From contig CADCVR010000086.1 in assembly GCA_902806205.1 (NCBI GenBank), positions 1 to 48,753 on the forward strand: DNA of 48,753 nt, read 5' to 3'. The notes below the pieces were generated by a model. The model had not been told where the DNA came from, searched no databases, and saw only the letters and a list, made by a program, of their open reading frames with translations. This stretch comes from an uncultured Solirubrobacteraceae bacterium (lineage in GTDB: Bacteria; Actinomycetota; Thermoleophilia; Solirubrobacterales; Solirubrobacteraceae). Of the stretch, positions 34,066 to 43,246 are shown piece by piece. Both the position numbers and the translations under genes were made by a program. Position 1 is the first letter of the stretch; the number at the start of each line of letters is the position of its first letter.

Positions 34066-35403
34066 TCAGAGCACGGGCAGGTACCTCGTGAGCTCCCACG
34101 GAGTCACCTGCACGCGGTAGTCCTCCCATTCCTGACGCTTGATCTCGACGTAGCGGTTGAACATGTGCTCGCCGAAGGTACGCAGGACCAACTCGGACTC
34201 CGCGGTCAGCTCGATGGCCTCCCCGAGCGTTTCGGGCAGCTGTTCGATGCCGAGGCGCCGCCGGTCGTCCGGAGCCAGGTGGTACAGGTTCTTCTCCATC
34301 GGCTCCGGCAGCTCATAGCCCTTCTCGATTCCCTCCAGGCCGGCCTGCAACAGTGCCGCGAACGTCAGGTACGGGTTGCAGGCGGGGTCCGGGCAGCGCA
34401 ACTCGATCCGGGTCGACTGCTCCTTGCCGGCGTGGTGCAGCGGAACGCGCACGAGCGCTGAACGGTTGCGGCGGCTCCAGGCGACGTAGACCGGAGCCTC
34501 GTAGCCCGGCACCAGGCGCTTGTAGGAGTTCACCCACTGGGCGAAGATCGACGCGAGCTCGCGCGCGTGACGCAGCTGGCCGGCGATGAACGCCTTGCCC
34601 GTGTCAGAGAGGTAGTACGGGTCATCCTCGTCGAAGAACGCGTTCTGGCCCTCGCGGGTCAGGCTCATGTGCGTGTGCATCCCCGAGCCGTTCTCGCCGA
34701 AAAGCGGCTTGGGCATGAACGTCGCGTGCCACCCGTACTTCATGGCGAGCTCCTTGACCGTGATGCGGTAGGTCATCACGTCGTCGGCGGCCTTCAGCGC
34801 GGGGGCATGACGCATGTCGATCTCGTGCTGCGACGGGCCTGACTCGTGATGGGAGTACTCCACGTCGATGCCGAGCTGCTCGAGGGCGAGGACGGTCTCG
34901 CGGCGCACGTCGGAGCCCGCATCGAGCGTCGTCAGGTCGAAGTAGCCTCCCTTGTCGAGGACTTCGGTGCCCGCGCTGTCCTTGAAGAGGAAGTACTCGA
35001 GCTCGGGACCGACGTTGAACGCGTCGAAACCCATCGCGCCGGCGCGGGAGAGCGCGATACGCAGGACGTGGCGCGGATCGCCCTCGTACGGCGTGCCCTC
35101 CGGGGTGCGGATATCGCAGAACATGCGCGCCACCCCCTGCTCCTCCGGGCGCCAGGGAAGCACCGCGAACGTGCTCGGATCCGGCATGGCGACCATGTCG
35201 GACTCCTCGATGGCGTTGAAGCCCGTGATCGACGAGCCGTCGAAGCTCATACCGTGATGGAAGGCATCGTCGAGTTCCTCGGCGTTGATCGAGAAGGACT
35301 TCAGCTGACCCAGGATGTCGGTGAACCAGAAGCGCAGGAACCTGATGTCCCGCTCCGCGACGAGCGCCTTGACGTCTTCGGGGGTTTGCGGCTGCTCGTT
35401 CAT
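34066..35403 (-). CDS. glnA: glutamine synthetase, type I
   Basis: 445 aa, the size of the GSI-alpha group. N-terminal beta-grasp: FLRFWFTDILGQLKSFSI and GMSFDGSSITGF. Catalytic motifs: VGPELEYFLF, the ATP region KPLFGENGSGMHTHMSL, VPGYEAPVYVAWSRRNRSALVRVP, and the end NLYHLAPDDRRRLGIEQLPETL. It makes glutamine from glutamate, ammonia and ATP. The length and the absence of the GSI-beta insertion suggest feedback control rather than adenylylation; the tyrosine in NLYHL is not by itself proof of adenylylation. The start is the ATG at 35403 with TAGGGT 7 nt upstream. Confidence 0.92.
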   Translation of the reverse strand: MNEQPQTPEDVKALVAERDIRFLRFWFTDILGQLKSFSINAEELDDAFHHGMSFDGSSITGFNAIEESDMVAMPDPSTFAVLPWRPEEQGVARMFCDIRTPEGTPYEGDPRHVLRIALSRAGAMGFDAFNVGPELEYFLFKDSAGTEVLDKGGYFDLTTLDAGSDVRRETVLALEQLGIDVEYSHHESGPSQHEIDMRHAPALKAADDVMTYRITVKELAMKYGWHATFMPKPLFGENGSGMHTHMSLTREGQNAFFDEDDPYYLSDTGKAFIAGQLRHARELASIFAQWVNSYKRLVPGYEAPVYVAWSRRNRSALVRVPLHHAGKEQSTRIELRCPDPACNPYLTFAALLQAGLEGIEKGYELPEPMEKNLYHLAPDDRRRLGIEQLPETLGEAIELTAESELVLRTFGEHMFNRYVEIKRQEWEDYRVQVTPWELTRYLPVL

Positions 35404-35410
35404 CCGCGGC

Positions 35411-35416
35411 ACCCTA
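35411..35416 (-). promoter_or_regulatory. -10 hexamer TAGGGT of glnA
   Basis: TAGGGT ends 7 nt before the ATG at 35403 and no Shine-Dalgarno sequence is present. Confidence 0.5.
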
Positions 35417-35486
35417 GTGGAAGCAGGGAGGACCGCCGGTCGGGCCGGGGTGGCCTGTTCGGTGGTGCCGGGAAGTCGTTTCAGCG

Positions 35487-36377
35487 CTACAGCACGGACA
35501 GCAGCGGCATCGCAACCGCGCGGGCCGAACCGCTCGTGAACGCGATGAGCACGAGCAGGATCCCGAGCAGCACCGCCCACATGGCGATGCGATCCGGATT
35601 TGCGCCGAAGCGGTCTGCGGCGGCGCGGGGGGCGCGCTGACGTCGCTCGACTTCGCGCAGGCGCGGGACGGCCGCCAGCGCGCCCGGGCGGCCGGTGATC
35701 TCGACCGTTCGACGGGCGTCGGAACCGGCGAGAAACGCGTCCGACGGGCGCAGCGAGGCGGGAAGCGCCTGGGCGGCCTCGAGACGGGAGGCGCCCGTGT
35801 CGTCAGGCGCGAAGCGGCGGGGGCCGGCCGGATCGGCGAGGCGCTCGGCCGCCGATGCGGCGGCGTCGCCCATCGCGGCGCGCGCGCCGGGCGATGGGTG
35901 CGCTTCCGTCGTGAGGCGGCCGGCAACCGGGGTGTCCTGCGCCTGACGGGCGTCGGGACGGCGCAACCGCGCGCTTGTCGTCGTCGGGCCCGACATGCGG
36001 CGGCGGGCGGACGGTGAGGCCTCCAGGCGGGCTGCTGTCCGCCGGCGCGCACGCTCGTGGGCACTCGTCCCGAAGTCGAAGTCCGGGACGTCCTCGCGCA
36101 CGGGACCGACGAGTGCATCGCTGAGCTCGTCGAGCGTGAGGAGCTCGTCGTCGTCGGGGGCGGCGGCACGGCGGGCGGCGGGGGGTGCCGCGGGCCGCGG
36201 GGCGGGAGACGCGCCGGGCCGGTCGAGCGCGATGGCGTCACCGAGCTCGTCGAGGGTCAGCGTGCGGCTCTCTCCCACGTCTGGGCCGAAGGTGAAGGCG
36301 TCGTCGGCGGCGGCGAAGGCGTCCGCGAACGCACGAGCATCGTGGCGGGTGCTGGTGGCCTGGGTGGCGTCGCTCAT
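35487..36377 (-). CDS. tail-anchored low-complexity protein with a duplicated TLDEL motif
   Basis: 296 aa; no family recognised. The N-terminal third holds two copies of a short acidic motif, TLDELGDA (41-48) and TLDELSDA (81-88), separated by an Ala/Pro/Arg linker. The middle is disordered and rich in Ala, Arg, Asp and Pro. A single hydrophobic helix (IAMWAVLLGILLVLIAFTSG) lies about 20 residues from the C-terminus, so the protein is likely anchored by its tail with the N-terminus in the cytoplasm. The ATG at 36377 is preferred because GAGGAAG lies 8 nt upstream; an ATG at 36392 adds five residues. Confidence 0.65.
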   Translation of the reverse strand: MSDATQATSTRHDARAFADAFAAADDAFTFGPDVGESRTLTLDELGDAIALDRPGASPAPRPAAPPAARRAAAPDDDELLTLDELSDALVGPVREDVPDFDFGTSAHERARRRTAARLEASPSARRRMSGPTTTSARLRRPDARQAQDTPVAGRLTTEAHPSPGARAAMGDAAASAAERLADPAGPRRFAPDDTGASRLEAAQALPASLRPSDAFLAGSDARRTVEITGRPGALAAVPRLREVERRQRAPRAAADRFGANPDRIAMWAVLLGILLVLIAFTSGSARAVAMPLLSVL

Positions 36378-36392
36378 CGTCGGCTTCCTCAT

Positions 36393-36727
36393 TCGAACAC
36401 CCCCGAGAACGGTGCGCGCGACGGCACGACCGATGCGGGGCCCCACCCCGGGCCGCCCACGCTCGGCAGGAGACGACGGGGCGCAACGGCTGGACGGCGT
36501 GATCGTAGCAGTGGACTTCTTCCTGCATTTGCGTCGGATGCTCGGGCGCGTCGAACCGATCCGGTAGATCAGCAGACGAGCGCGACTGTAGGGACCCCGC
36601 CGGACGACATCACGGGCCGGTCGAGAAAGAACGCGCTTTCACCGAAGATCGACGAGCTACGGGGCGTCAGGAGCTGCCGTATCGCGGCGGCGGGACTGCC
36701 GCGTCGCGGGCAGGAACGCCGCACTGC
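36393..36727. other. 335-bp region with no gene seen
   Basis: Lies between the TLDEL protein and the cytochrome c gene, both on the minus strand. I see no convincing ORF with a ribosome site, no tRNA and no clear repeat. It presumably carries the promoter of the TLDEL gene. Confidence 0.5.
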
Positions 36728-36748
36728 GGGGCGGGGCAGCCCCTCCCC
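36728..36748 (-). terminator. hairpin after the cytochrome c gene
   Basis: GGGG-C-GGGG pairs with CCCC-T-CCCC around a CAG loop (one mismatch), 6 nt beyond the cytochrome c stop on the minus strand. Confidence 0.45.
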
Positions 36749-36754
36749 CAGGGT

Positions 36755-37258
36755 TCAGCGGCCGGCGGCCGTTGCGACGAAGTCCGAGACCTTCGCCTGA
36801 TCGGTGCCGTCGATCAACGCCTTGGGCATCTGGCCCATGCCCCGAGCGCGACCGTTGGTGACGGCGTCGTCGATGAAGCGGATCCGGGCCTTCTTGTCGG
36901 GAATCGGCGGAATGATCGCGTCGAGGCTCGGACCGACCCGGCCGACGGCGTTCGCGGCCGAGAGGACGTGGCAGGTCGAGCAGTTCTTCGCGAAGATCTC
37001 ACGCCCTTCCTGCTGGGCTGCGGTGAGCTCGACGCCCCCGGGCGCGCCCTTGGACTGGTTGCCGGCGTTGTAGGCCAGCACGAGGGCCGGAATGCCGAGG
37101 CCGAACGCGAGCGTCACGATGCCCGTGCCGACCATCGCGAGACGGTGGCGTCGCTTAGGACTGCTGGGGGTGGCCTGGTGTCCGCTGCGCATCGCCAGGC
37201 CGACGACGGTGAGGCCCATGATCACGAAGACGAGGACGATGAAGATGAGTCCGAGCAC
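36755..37258 (-). CDS. membrane-anchored cytochrome c
   Basis: 167 aa from GTG. Two hydrophobic segments (residues 2-22 and ~42-62) precede the heme domain, so the heme faces outward. The heme motif is C-S-T-C-H (FAKNCSTCHVL, ~residues 93-97) and the distal methionine is probably in GMGQMPKAL near the C-terminus. It is a single-heme class I cytochrome, acting in electron transfer at the membrane; its oxidase or reductase partners are not in the window. DipZ at the start of the window could support its maturation. TAGGCT ends 6 nt before the GTG. Confidence 0.8.
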   Translation of the reverse strand: MLGLIFIVLVFVIMGLTVVGLAMRSGHQATPSSPKRRHRLAMVGTGIVTLAFGLGIPALVLAYNAGNQSKGAPGGVELTAAQQEGREIFAKNCSTCHVLSAANAVGRVGPSLDAIIPPIPDKKARIRFIDDAVTNGRARGMGQMPKALIDGTDQAKVSDFVATAAGR

Positions 37259-37264
37259 GGATCG

Positions 37265-37270
37265 AGCCTA
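37265..37270 (-). promoter_or_regulatory. -10 hexamer TAGGCT of the cytochrome c gene
   Basis: TAGGCT ends 6 nt before the GTG at 37258; this supports the GTG as the real start. Confidence 0.5.
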
Positions 37271-37296
37271 CCGGCACGCCGCGGCGGAGTGGCCAC

Positions 37297-40200
37297 TCAC
37301 CGGCGGCGCCCCTGGGCGAAGCTCATGACGGGTGGCGCTACGGCCCGGAAGTCGCCGCCGTCGGTGCCCGTCGCCGCCGGCTCCTCCGTTTCCTGCAGCC
37401 CGCCGAACCTCGCGCGCCGCGGCGCCCCGCGATCGCGGTCTGCTCCCATGTTCCGCTCGAGCTCGACGAGGTCCAGTGGACTGAAGTCCTTGATCGCCGC
37501 GAGCGGCCGGTCGGGCGCCTCGAGCGGCCGGATCTGCTTGACGACGACGTTGACCTGCCCGCCCGCGGCGGGATGGCGCTCGAAGACGCCGTCGGCGATG
37601 ACGAGCGGCTCGGTCCGCACGGCCAACCGCTCGCGATCGTAGAGCTCGGGGGAGACGATGAGGTTGATCGTCCCCGCCTCGTCCTCGAGCAGCATGAAGA
37701 CGATCCCCTTCGCGGTGCCGGGGCGCTGGCGGGCCACCACCAGGCCACCGACCCGCACGCGCTGGCCGTGGCGCAGTTCCGCGAAGCCCGCCGTGCCCAC
37801 CGCGCCCTGCGCTTCGAGCTCGTCGCGCAGCAGCGCGACGGGGTGCGTGGTGGTCGTCACGCCCGTGGTGCGGTAGTCGGCGATCATCGCTTCCCACGCC
37901 CCGAGCGCCGGCAGCGCCGGCGCCTCGGGCAGAGGCAGCGGCAGCGCGAGCTGCACACCCGCCTCTACCGTCCGGCCGGGGCCTGACCCGCGCACCCGCA
38001 CCCGGACGCCGGGCGCCGCGGCCCCGAGGCGCCAAAGCGCCGCCCGCCGCCGATGACCGGCCAGCGGCACCTCAGCGGACACGAGCGCATCGCAGGCACC
38101 CGACCACGCGAGCTTGCCCAGCGACGGGCGCCCCGCTCCCGCGCGCGCAGCGAGGTCCTCCACCGAGGTGAACGGCCCGCCCTCCTCCCGCGCGGCCACC
38201 AGCGCCTCCACCTCGTCGGCGCGCACACCCACGACATAGCCGAGCCCCACCCGCACCGCGCCCTCGGCGGTCACGTCGCAGCCGACCCCGCTTGAGTTGA
38301 CGTCGGGCGCCACCACCGCGATCCCCCGCCGCTGGGCCTCGTGGATGAGCGCGTCGGGTGGGTAGAAGCCCATGGGCTGCTCGTCGAGCAGCGCGGAGAG
38401 GAACTCGGGCCCGTAATGCACTCGCAGCCAGGTCGACTGGTAGGCCAGCAGTCCGAACGCCGCGCCGTGCGCCTTGGGAAACCCGAAGCCCGAGAACCCG
38501 ACGATCATCTCGTAGACCCGCTGGGCCACCTCCGCCGACGCGCCGTGGGTGCGCATCGCCCCTTCGACGAAACGCTCGTGGTAGGCCCGGATCGCGGCCT
38601 CCGAGCGCTTGCGGCTCATCGCGCGCCGCAGCCCCTCGGCCTCCCCGGGCGAGAAGCCCGCGAAGGCCATGGCCACTTCGATGACCTGGTCCTGGAAGAT
38701 GATCGTCCCGAGCGTGTCCTCGAGCACAGCACGCAAGGTCGGATGGTCGTAGGGGACCTCGAAGTCCGGGTTCTCCCGCAGCGCCTGCCTGCGGGCGATG
38801 TACGGGTTGACCGCCCCACCCTGGATCGGCCCGGGCCGCACGATCGCCACCTGGATCGTCAGGTCGTCGAGCGTCTCGGGCTTCGTGCGCAGCAGGGAGG
38901 CCATCTGCGCGCGGCTCTCGATCTGAAAGACCCCGGTCGTCTCCCCCCGCTGGATCGTCTCGTAGACCTCCGGGTCGTCGTAGGGGATCCGCGAGAGGTC
39001 GACGAACTCACCGCGGCGCTTGCCGATCAGCTCGACGCAGCGCTCGGCCGCCGAGAGCATTCCCAGCCCGAGCAGGTCGATCTTCAAGAAGCCTGCGTCC
39101 GCGCAGGAGTCCTTGTCCCACATGACCATCTGGCGCCCCTCCATCGCAGCCGGCACCACGGCGCAGCAGTCCACGAGCGGGCGGGTCGCGACGATCATCC
39201 CGCCCGAGTGCTGCGACAGATGGCGCGGCAGCCCGTGTGACTCCTCGGCGAGCTTGACGAGCCACTCCCAGCGACCCAGCTTCTCGCGCCCATCCCCCAG
39301 CGCCCGCTGGATGTCTTCCTCCACCTTGAAGGCCGCGAAGCCCTCCGACGCGCGCGCGACGCGCTCGATCTCTCCCGGCGGCAGTCCGAGCGCCTTGCCG
39401 ATCTCCCGGATGGCGCCCCTCGCGCGGAAGGTCGGAAACGCGGCCACCAGCGCGGAGTGGTCGGGACCGAACTGCCGGTGGATGCGCGGGATGAGCTCCG
39501 CGCGGATGTCGCGGGGGAAGTCGAGGTCGATGTCCGGCAGCGCCGTGATCTCCTCGTTGAGAAAGCGCCCGAGGAACAGAGCGTTCTTTATCGGGTCGAT
39601 GTGCGAGAGGCCCGTGAGGTAGCAGACGATCGAGGACACGCTCGACCCGCGCCCGCGCCCCGGGGGCAGCAACGACCGCGCCGTCCCCACCCCGCGGACC
39701 TCCACGGCGATCTCCCGCGCGAGCTCGAGGATCTCGTGGTGCAGTGTGAAGAATCCCGACAGGCCGAGCCCGTCGATCAGCCGCAGCTCCTCGTCGAGGC
39801 GCGCTACGGCCTCCTCGCGTCGCTTGTGCCCTGGCGGGTAGCGCGAGTCGAACGCCGCGTGGCAGATCCCCTGCAGCGTGCGCGCCGCACCGGCGTCGTC
39901 GGCGTAGGGGTAGCGGTAGCCCAGATCCGCGGTGAGGTCGAAGCGCAGCTCGGCGGCCAGGCGCGCCGTCTCGGCGACCGCCTCAGGGTGGTCGGCGAAG
40001 CGCGAGGTCATCGCCTCGGGCGTGGTGAGCACGTGCGCGTGGTTGCCTCTGCGGACGGGCTCTGAGGCGTCGAGGGTCGAGTGCTCGCGGATCGCCACGA
40101 ACGCGTCTTGCAGCCGCGCCCGCTCCCAGGTGTGGGCGTGGACGTTGCCCGTGGCCACACAGGCCACGCCGAGCCGCCGGGCCAGCCCTTCCAGGCCGCG

Positions 40201-40788
40201 GTTCAGCGCCCGGTCGTGCCGAGCGAAGGGCCGCTGCAGCTCCACCCGCAGTCCTTCTGGCCCAAAGGCTGCGAGCAGCCGGCGGATCGACGGCTCGTCC
40301 CGGAGGCCCTGCTGTGCGCAACCCGTCAAGCAGACGAGGCCCTCCGCGTGCTCGGCGAGGTCGGTGAGGGTCACCGACGGCGCGATCGCCCGCCGTCGTG
40401 TCGCGTCGCGCGTGTGGGCGTGCGCCCGCGTGAGCAGCCGGCAGAGGTTGCGCCACCCCAGCTCGCTGCGGACGAGCAGCGTGACGTGGCGCAGCGCCGG
40501 CGGCTCCCAGACCGCGCCGCGGAGCACGGCGCGTCCGGGCACCACGTGGTCCGGTGAAGCGGGATCACGCTCGTCGCGCACGGAGACCTCCGCTCCGTGG
40601 ATTGCCCGCAGTCCGAGCGCCCCGGCGGCCTGCGCGAACTCCATCGATCCCGAGATCGTGTCGTGGTCGGTCAAGGCCATCGCGGTGTGCCCGCGCTCGA
40701 GTGCTGCGACTACGAGCTCTTCGGGCTGCGCGGTCCCGTCGAGGAAGGAGAAGGCCGAATGCGCGTGGAGCTCGACGTACGACGACAC
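37297..40788 (-). CDS. dnaE2: error-prone DNA polymerase III alpha subunit
   Basis: 1163 aa from the GTG at 40788. The N-terminal PHP domain begins ELHAHSAFSFLDG. The polymerase core has PGRGRGSSVSSIVCYLTGLSHIDP and the catalytic aspartates in PDIDLDFPRDIRAELI, then VNPYIARRQALRENPDF. A C-terminal OB-fold (VRVGGLVVARQRPGTAKGIVFMLLEDE) and the short tail are typical of DnaE2, which lacks the tau-binding end of DnaE1. DnaE2 works with ImuB in translesion synthesis during SOS. The start is set by similarity at VSSYVELHAH; a longer frame to 40941 adds residues without homology and would cross the LexA box. Confidence 0.9.
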   Translation of the reverse strand: MSSYVELHAHSAFSFLDGTAQPEELVVAALERGHTAMALTDHDTISGSMEFAQAAGALGLRAIHGAEVSVRDERDPASPDHVVPGRAVLRGAVWEPPALRHVTLLVRSELGWRNLCRLLTRAHAHTRDATRRRAIAPSVTLTDLAEHAEGLVCLTGCAQQGLRDEPSIRRLLAAFGPEGLRVELQRPFARHDRALNRGLEGLARRLGVACVATGNVHAHTWERARLQDAFVAIREHSTLDASEPVRRGNHAHVLTTPEAMTSRFADHPEAVAETARLAAELRFDLTADLGYRYPYADDAGAARTLQGICHAAFDSRYPPGHKRREEAVARLDEELRLIDGLGLSGFFTLHHEILELAREIAVEVRGVGTARSLLPPGRGRGSSVSSIVCYLTGLSHIDPIKNALFLGRFLNEEITALPDIDLDFPRDIRAELIPRIHRQFGPDHSALVAAFPTFRARGAIREIGKALGLPPGEIERVARASEGFAAFKVEEDIQRALGDGREKLGRWEWLVKLAEESHGLPRHLSQHSGGMIVATRPLVDCCAVVPAAMEGRQMVMWDKDSCADAGFLKIDLLGLGMLSAAERCVELIGKRRGEFVDLSRIPYDDPEVYETIQRGETTGVFQIESRAQMASLLRTKPETLDDLTIQVAIVRPGPIQGGAVNPYIARRQALRENPDFEVPYDHPTLRAVLEDTLGTIIFQDQVIEVAMAFAGFSPGEAEGLRRAMSRKRSEAAIRAYHERFVEGAMRTHGASAEVAQRVYEMIVGFSGFGFPKAHGAAFGLLAYQSTWLRVHYGPEFLSALLDEQPMGFYPPDALIHEAQRRGIAVVAPDVNSSGVGCDVTAEGAVRVGLGYVVGVRADEVEALVAAREEGGPFTSVEDLAARAGAGRPSLGKLAWSGACDALVSAEVPLAGHRRRAALWRLGAAAPGVRVRVRGSGPGRTVEAGVQLALPLPLPEAPALPALGAWEAMIADYRTTGVTTTTHPVALLRDELEAQGAVGTAGFAELRHGQRVRVGGLVVARQRPGTAKGIVFMLLEDEAGTINLIVSPELYDRERLAVRTEPLVIADGVFERHPAAGGQVNVVVKQIRPLEAPDRPLAAIKDFSPLDLVELERNMGADRDRGAPRRARFGGLQETEEPAATGTDGGDFRAVAPPVMSFAQGRRR

Positions 40789-40801
40789 GAACGCATGTTC
40801 C
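40788..40801. promoter_or_regulatory. LexA box of dnaE2, one mismatch
   Basis: CGAACGCATGTTCC (consensus CGAAC-N4-GTTCG). On the coding strand GGAACATGCGTTCG ends on the G of the GTG start codon. Confidence 0.7.
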
Positions 40802-40873
40802 CACAGCGAGCGGACGCTTTCCCTCGGCGCGGCCTCTACCAGTCTGCCCGCCCACTGAGCGCCGGGTGTGTCG

Positions 40874-41311
40874 CTACGAGTTCTCCTGCCAGCGGAAGAA
40901 TGCGAGCAGGTTGCCGTCAAGGTCGACCGTCGCGAACTCACGCGTGCCGAAGTCCGTCGCTTTCACCCCGGAGCGCGAGACCTTGTGGAGCACTCCTTCC
41001 CCCTGCAGCTCGAGGAACAGGGCATCGACGTCGGCGACCTCGATCCGGCAGCTCGCCGTGCCGGCCAGGAACGACTCGGCGCCCGAGCAGATCGGCCGGG
41101 TGACCAGGCCCTCCCGCGTCCGCCAGTCCTCATCCGTCGCGCCCCACAGATGCAACACCGCGTCGTCGCGCACCAAGACAGCGAAGTCGCCCTCGTGGTG
41201 CCGTGCGGCGAATCCGAAGTGCTCGTGATAATGCGCCACCGCCGCGCCCACGTCGCAGACGGGCAAGGCGGGAATCGTCTTGTGAAGGCCAGCTGAGGCG
41301 CGGGGAGACAT
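40874..41311 (-). CDS. VOC/glyoxalase-bleomycin-resistance-type protein
   Basis: 145 aa from MSPRASAG. It is a beta-alpha-beta-beta-beta vicinal-oxygen-chelate fold: LPVCDVGAAVAHYHEHFGFAARHHEGDFAVLVRDDAVLHLWGA, then ASCRIEVADVDALFLELQ and GTREFATVDLDGNLLAFFRW. The final E-F-A-T-V-D-x-D-G-N-L motif is the metal-region signature of bleomycin-resistance-like proteins. A dimer would bind a ligand or a metal; which one is unknown. It lies immediately upstream of dnaE2 on the same strand, 85 bp apart, but has no LexA box and is probably unrelated to SOS. Confidence 0.82.
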   Translation of the reverse strand: MSPRASAGLHKTIPALPVCDVGAAVAHYHEHFGFAARHHEGDFAVLVRDDAVLHLWGATDEDWRTREGLVTRPICSGAESFLAGTASCRIEVADVDALFLELQGEGVLHKVSRSGVKATDFGTREFATVDLDGNLLAFFRWQENS

Positions 41312-41355
41312 GTGCGCAGTGTCGCGAGGACAGCGCGCTCGAGGACAACAGACGA

Positions 41356-42687
41356 TCACGCCCGGGATTGCGGCGCCAAGCACTCGGTCCGCTGCTCCCA
41401 CACGCCACCGGCGGGGCGCGTCCACGCGTCGAGCAGCTTCGAGGTGGTGCGCGACACCTCCACCGCGCCTCCGAGGCGCGGGCCCAGCGCGGCCTCGGCG
41501 TCGGCGGCGTAGCTCGTGGCGTCCTCGGCGTAGCGCACGACGTCACGGCGCGACGCGGTCTCCACCCGACGGGCCAGTGCCACCGCCGCAGCCGGAAGCG
41601 CCCCGGAGCCCGCGGGCGCCAGCGCGTCGAGGAACCGCTCGTAGACCGCGCGGTTGGACTCGCGACGGAGGTCGAGGCGCGAGCTGACCTCGACGTGGCC
41701 GGCATCGCCGCCCTTCGCCTCCTGCCGCGGGAGGTCGAGCCCGAAGTCCCGGCGTCCGTCGCCCGCCACGACGACCGCAAGCTCGATCGGGCTGCCCCGA
41801 CGGTCGTAGGTCAGGGTGATCGTCGGGGCGCTCGAGCGGCTGAGCCCCGCGCCACCCGCCGCCTTGCTCAGCGTCGCCGCCACGTCGCCCTCGAGGGCGA
41901 GCACCAGCGTCCGCCGGCCGGACTTGCGGTCACGCGTGCCGCCGAGCGAGGCTTTCAACCCCGTTCTGAGCGTGGCCACCTGGCCGAGCTCGGCCTCGAT
42001 CGTCCCCTCCAGGCCGGCCGATACGCCGATGACGTCCGGGACGGGGAGCGCGTCGCCGTCGACGCCGACGGCGTGCACCATGTCGCGGATCTGCTTGCCG
42101 GCGACCGGCACGACACGCTCGGCGAGGCTCGCGGCCAGATACTCGCGGATGTCCTCGACCAGGCGGTCGGCCGACGCCGCGCCGGGGCGGTTCCAGACCC
42201 GCTGACGCCCGAGGCGCACGAGCAGCTCCGCCTGGGTGATCGCTCCGCCGCCCTGGCGTTTCCCACCGAGGCGCACGCCGCCCGAGGCGCCGAGGGCGGC
42301 CGTCGGCGCGGCGTCGGTTCCGTCGATGAGCGTGACGTCGACGGTGCCGTCGGAGAGTTCCTCGCGCAGGAGTGAGAGCGAGCCGCCGAGCTTGACGAAG
42401 GTCAGCTTGATCCCGAGCTTGCCCCCGGTACCGCGCGAGCGCACGACGCAGGCCTTGAGCTCCGTGGCCAGGCAGTCGCCGCCGGTGACCCGGCAGAGCG
42501 CCCGCTCGAGGCCGCGGACGACGCCGTTGAGGATGGCGCTCCCACCCGCGACGTTCGCGGTGAGGACGAGCACCGCCGCCACGACGGCCAGCAGGCCGGC
42601 GTACTCGAGCGACGCCTGTCCGAACTGAGCATCACGCGCCGGCCGGGCCACAGAGGACGCAGCGCGGGGTGAGACACCGGATGGCAT
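41356..42687 (-). CDS. protein with an Flp-pilin/TadE-type class III signal and large secreted domain
   Basis: 443 aa. Residues 21-45 read QFGQASLEYAGLLAVVAAVLVL, which fits a type IVb (Flp/TadE) prepilin signal: cleavage after G23, E28 at position +5, then a hydrophobic helix. The rest, ~390 residues, is Ala/Arg/Val-rich with four cysteines near the N-terminus of the mature part. It is far larger than Flp pilins (~60 aa) or TadE (~150 aa) and resembles no domain I know. It would be a membrane-anchored, possibly pilus-like component. No tad assembly genes or prepilin peptidase lie in the window. Confidence 0.6.
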   Translation of the reverse strand: MPSGVSPRAASSVARPARDAQFGQASLEYAGLLAVVAAVLVLTANVAGGSAILNGVVRGLERALCRVTGGDCLATELKACVVRSRGTGGKLGIKLTFVKLGGSLSLLREELSDGTVDVTLIDGTDAAPTAALGASGGVRLGGKRQGGGAITQAELLVRLGRQRVWNRPGAASADRLVEDIREYLAASLAERVVPVAGKQIRDMVHAVGVDGDALPVPDVIGVSAGLEGTIEAELGQVATLRTGLKASLGGTRDRKSGRRTLVLALEGDVAATLSKAAGGAGLSRSSAPTITLTYDRRGSPIELAVVVAGDGRRDFGLDLPRQEAKGGDAGHVEVSSRLDLRRESNRAVYERFLDALAPAGSGALPAAAVALARRVETASRRDVVRYAEDATSYAADAEAALGPRLGGAVEVSRTTSKLLDAWTRPAGGVWEQRTECLAPQSRA

Positions 42688-42751
42688 CTGGCAACCGTCC
42701 CGCCCTGTCGCGTGACCGATCTACACCGAGGTGTCACCAGAGTGCGCAGCC

Positions 42752-43246
42752 CTACGCGCGGGACTGCACGTGGGCCAGCCTGGTCCCTCGCAGGATCCGT
42801 GAGCCGGAGGCACGGACGTACGTGCGGCCCGTCGCGCGCTCGTCTGCGTACACCACACGGACGAGCAGAAGCGCCTGGGCGAGCCCGACCAGCGTGCAGC
42901 CGCCCGTGACGCGCAATCCGGCGTCCCAGGCGCCGAGGGCGACCAGGGGCAGGGTGAGCGCCGCTACGACGAGCGGCAGGTGCCACAGCGGCGTGGGCTC
43001 ACCCGTGGCCGCCACCGGCCCCGCCCCCGCGGGCTTCGAGCGGGCGATCGCCCGGCGGACCGAGAGCGGCCCGAGGACTGCGAGCAGAACGAGCACCACG
43101 ACGAGCTGCCCGACGGTCGAACCGGCGTTCTGCGTCGCGCGGGAGTCTGCGAGCAACAGCACGACGGAGCCCGTCACCCCACAGGTGGCGAGCGCGAGAC
43201 CCTCCGTGCGCAGCCGCGCGCGGTAGGTCAGCGCTGGCGGTACCAC
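42752..43246 (-). CDS. four-helix membrane protein of unknown function
   Basis: 164 aa from GTG, overlapping the DUF6504-like gene by 19 nt. Four hydrophobic segments are seen (residues ~15-34, 45-64, 88-107, 112-132), with basic loops. The C-terminus is a short charged cytoplasmic tail (DERATGRTYVRASGSRILRG). No family recognised. Position in the imuB operon may be incidental; the GTG overlap suggests it is co-transcribed with the gene before it. Confidence 0.55.
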   Translation of the reverse strand: MVPPALTYRARLRTEGLALATCGVTGSVVLLLADSRATQNAGSTVGQLVVVLVLLAVLGPLSVRRAIARSKPAGAGPVAATGEPTPLWHLPLVVAALTLPLVALGAWDAGLRVTGGCTLVGLAQALLLVRVVYADERATGRTYVRASGSRILRGTRLAHVQSRA

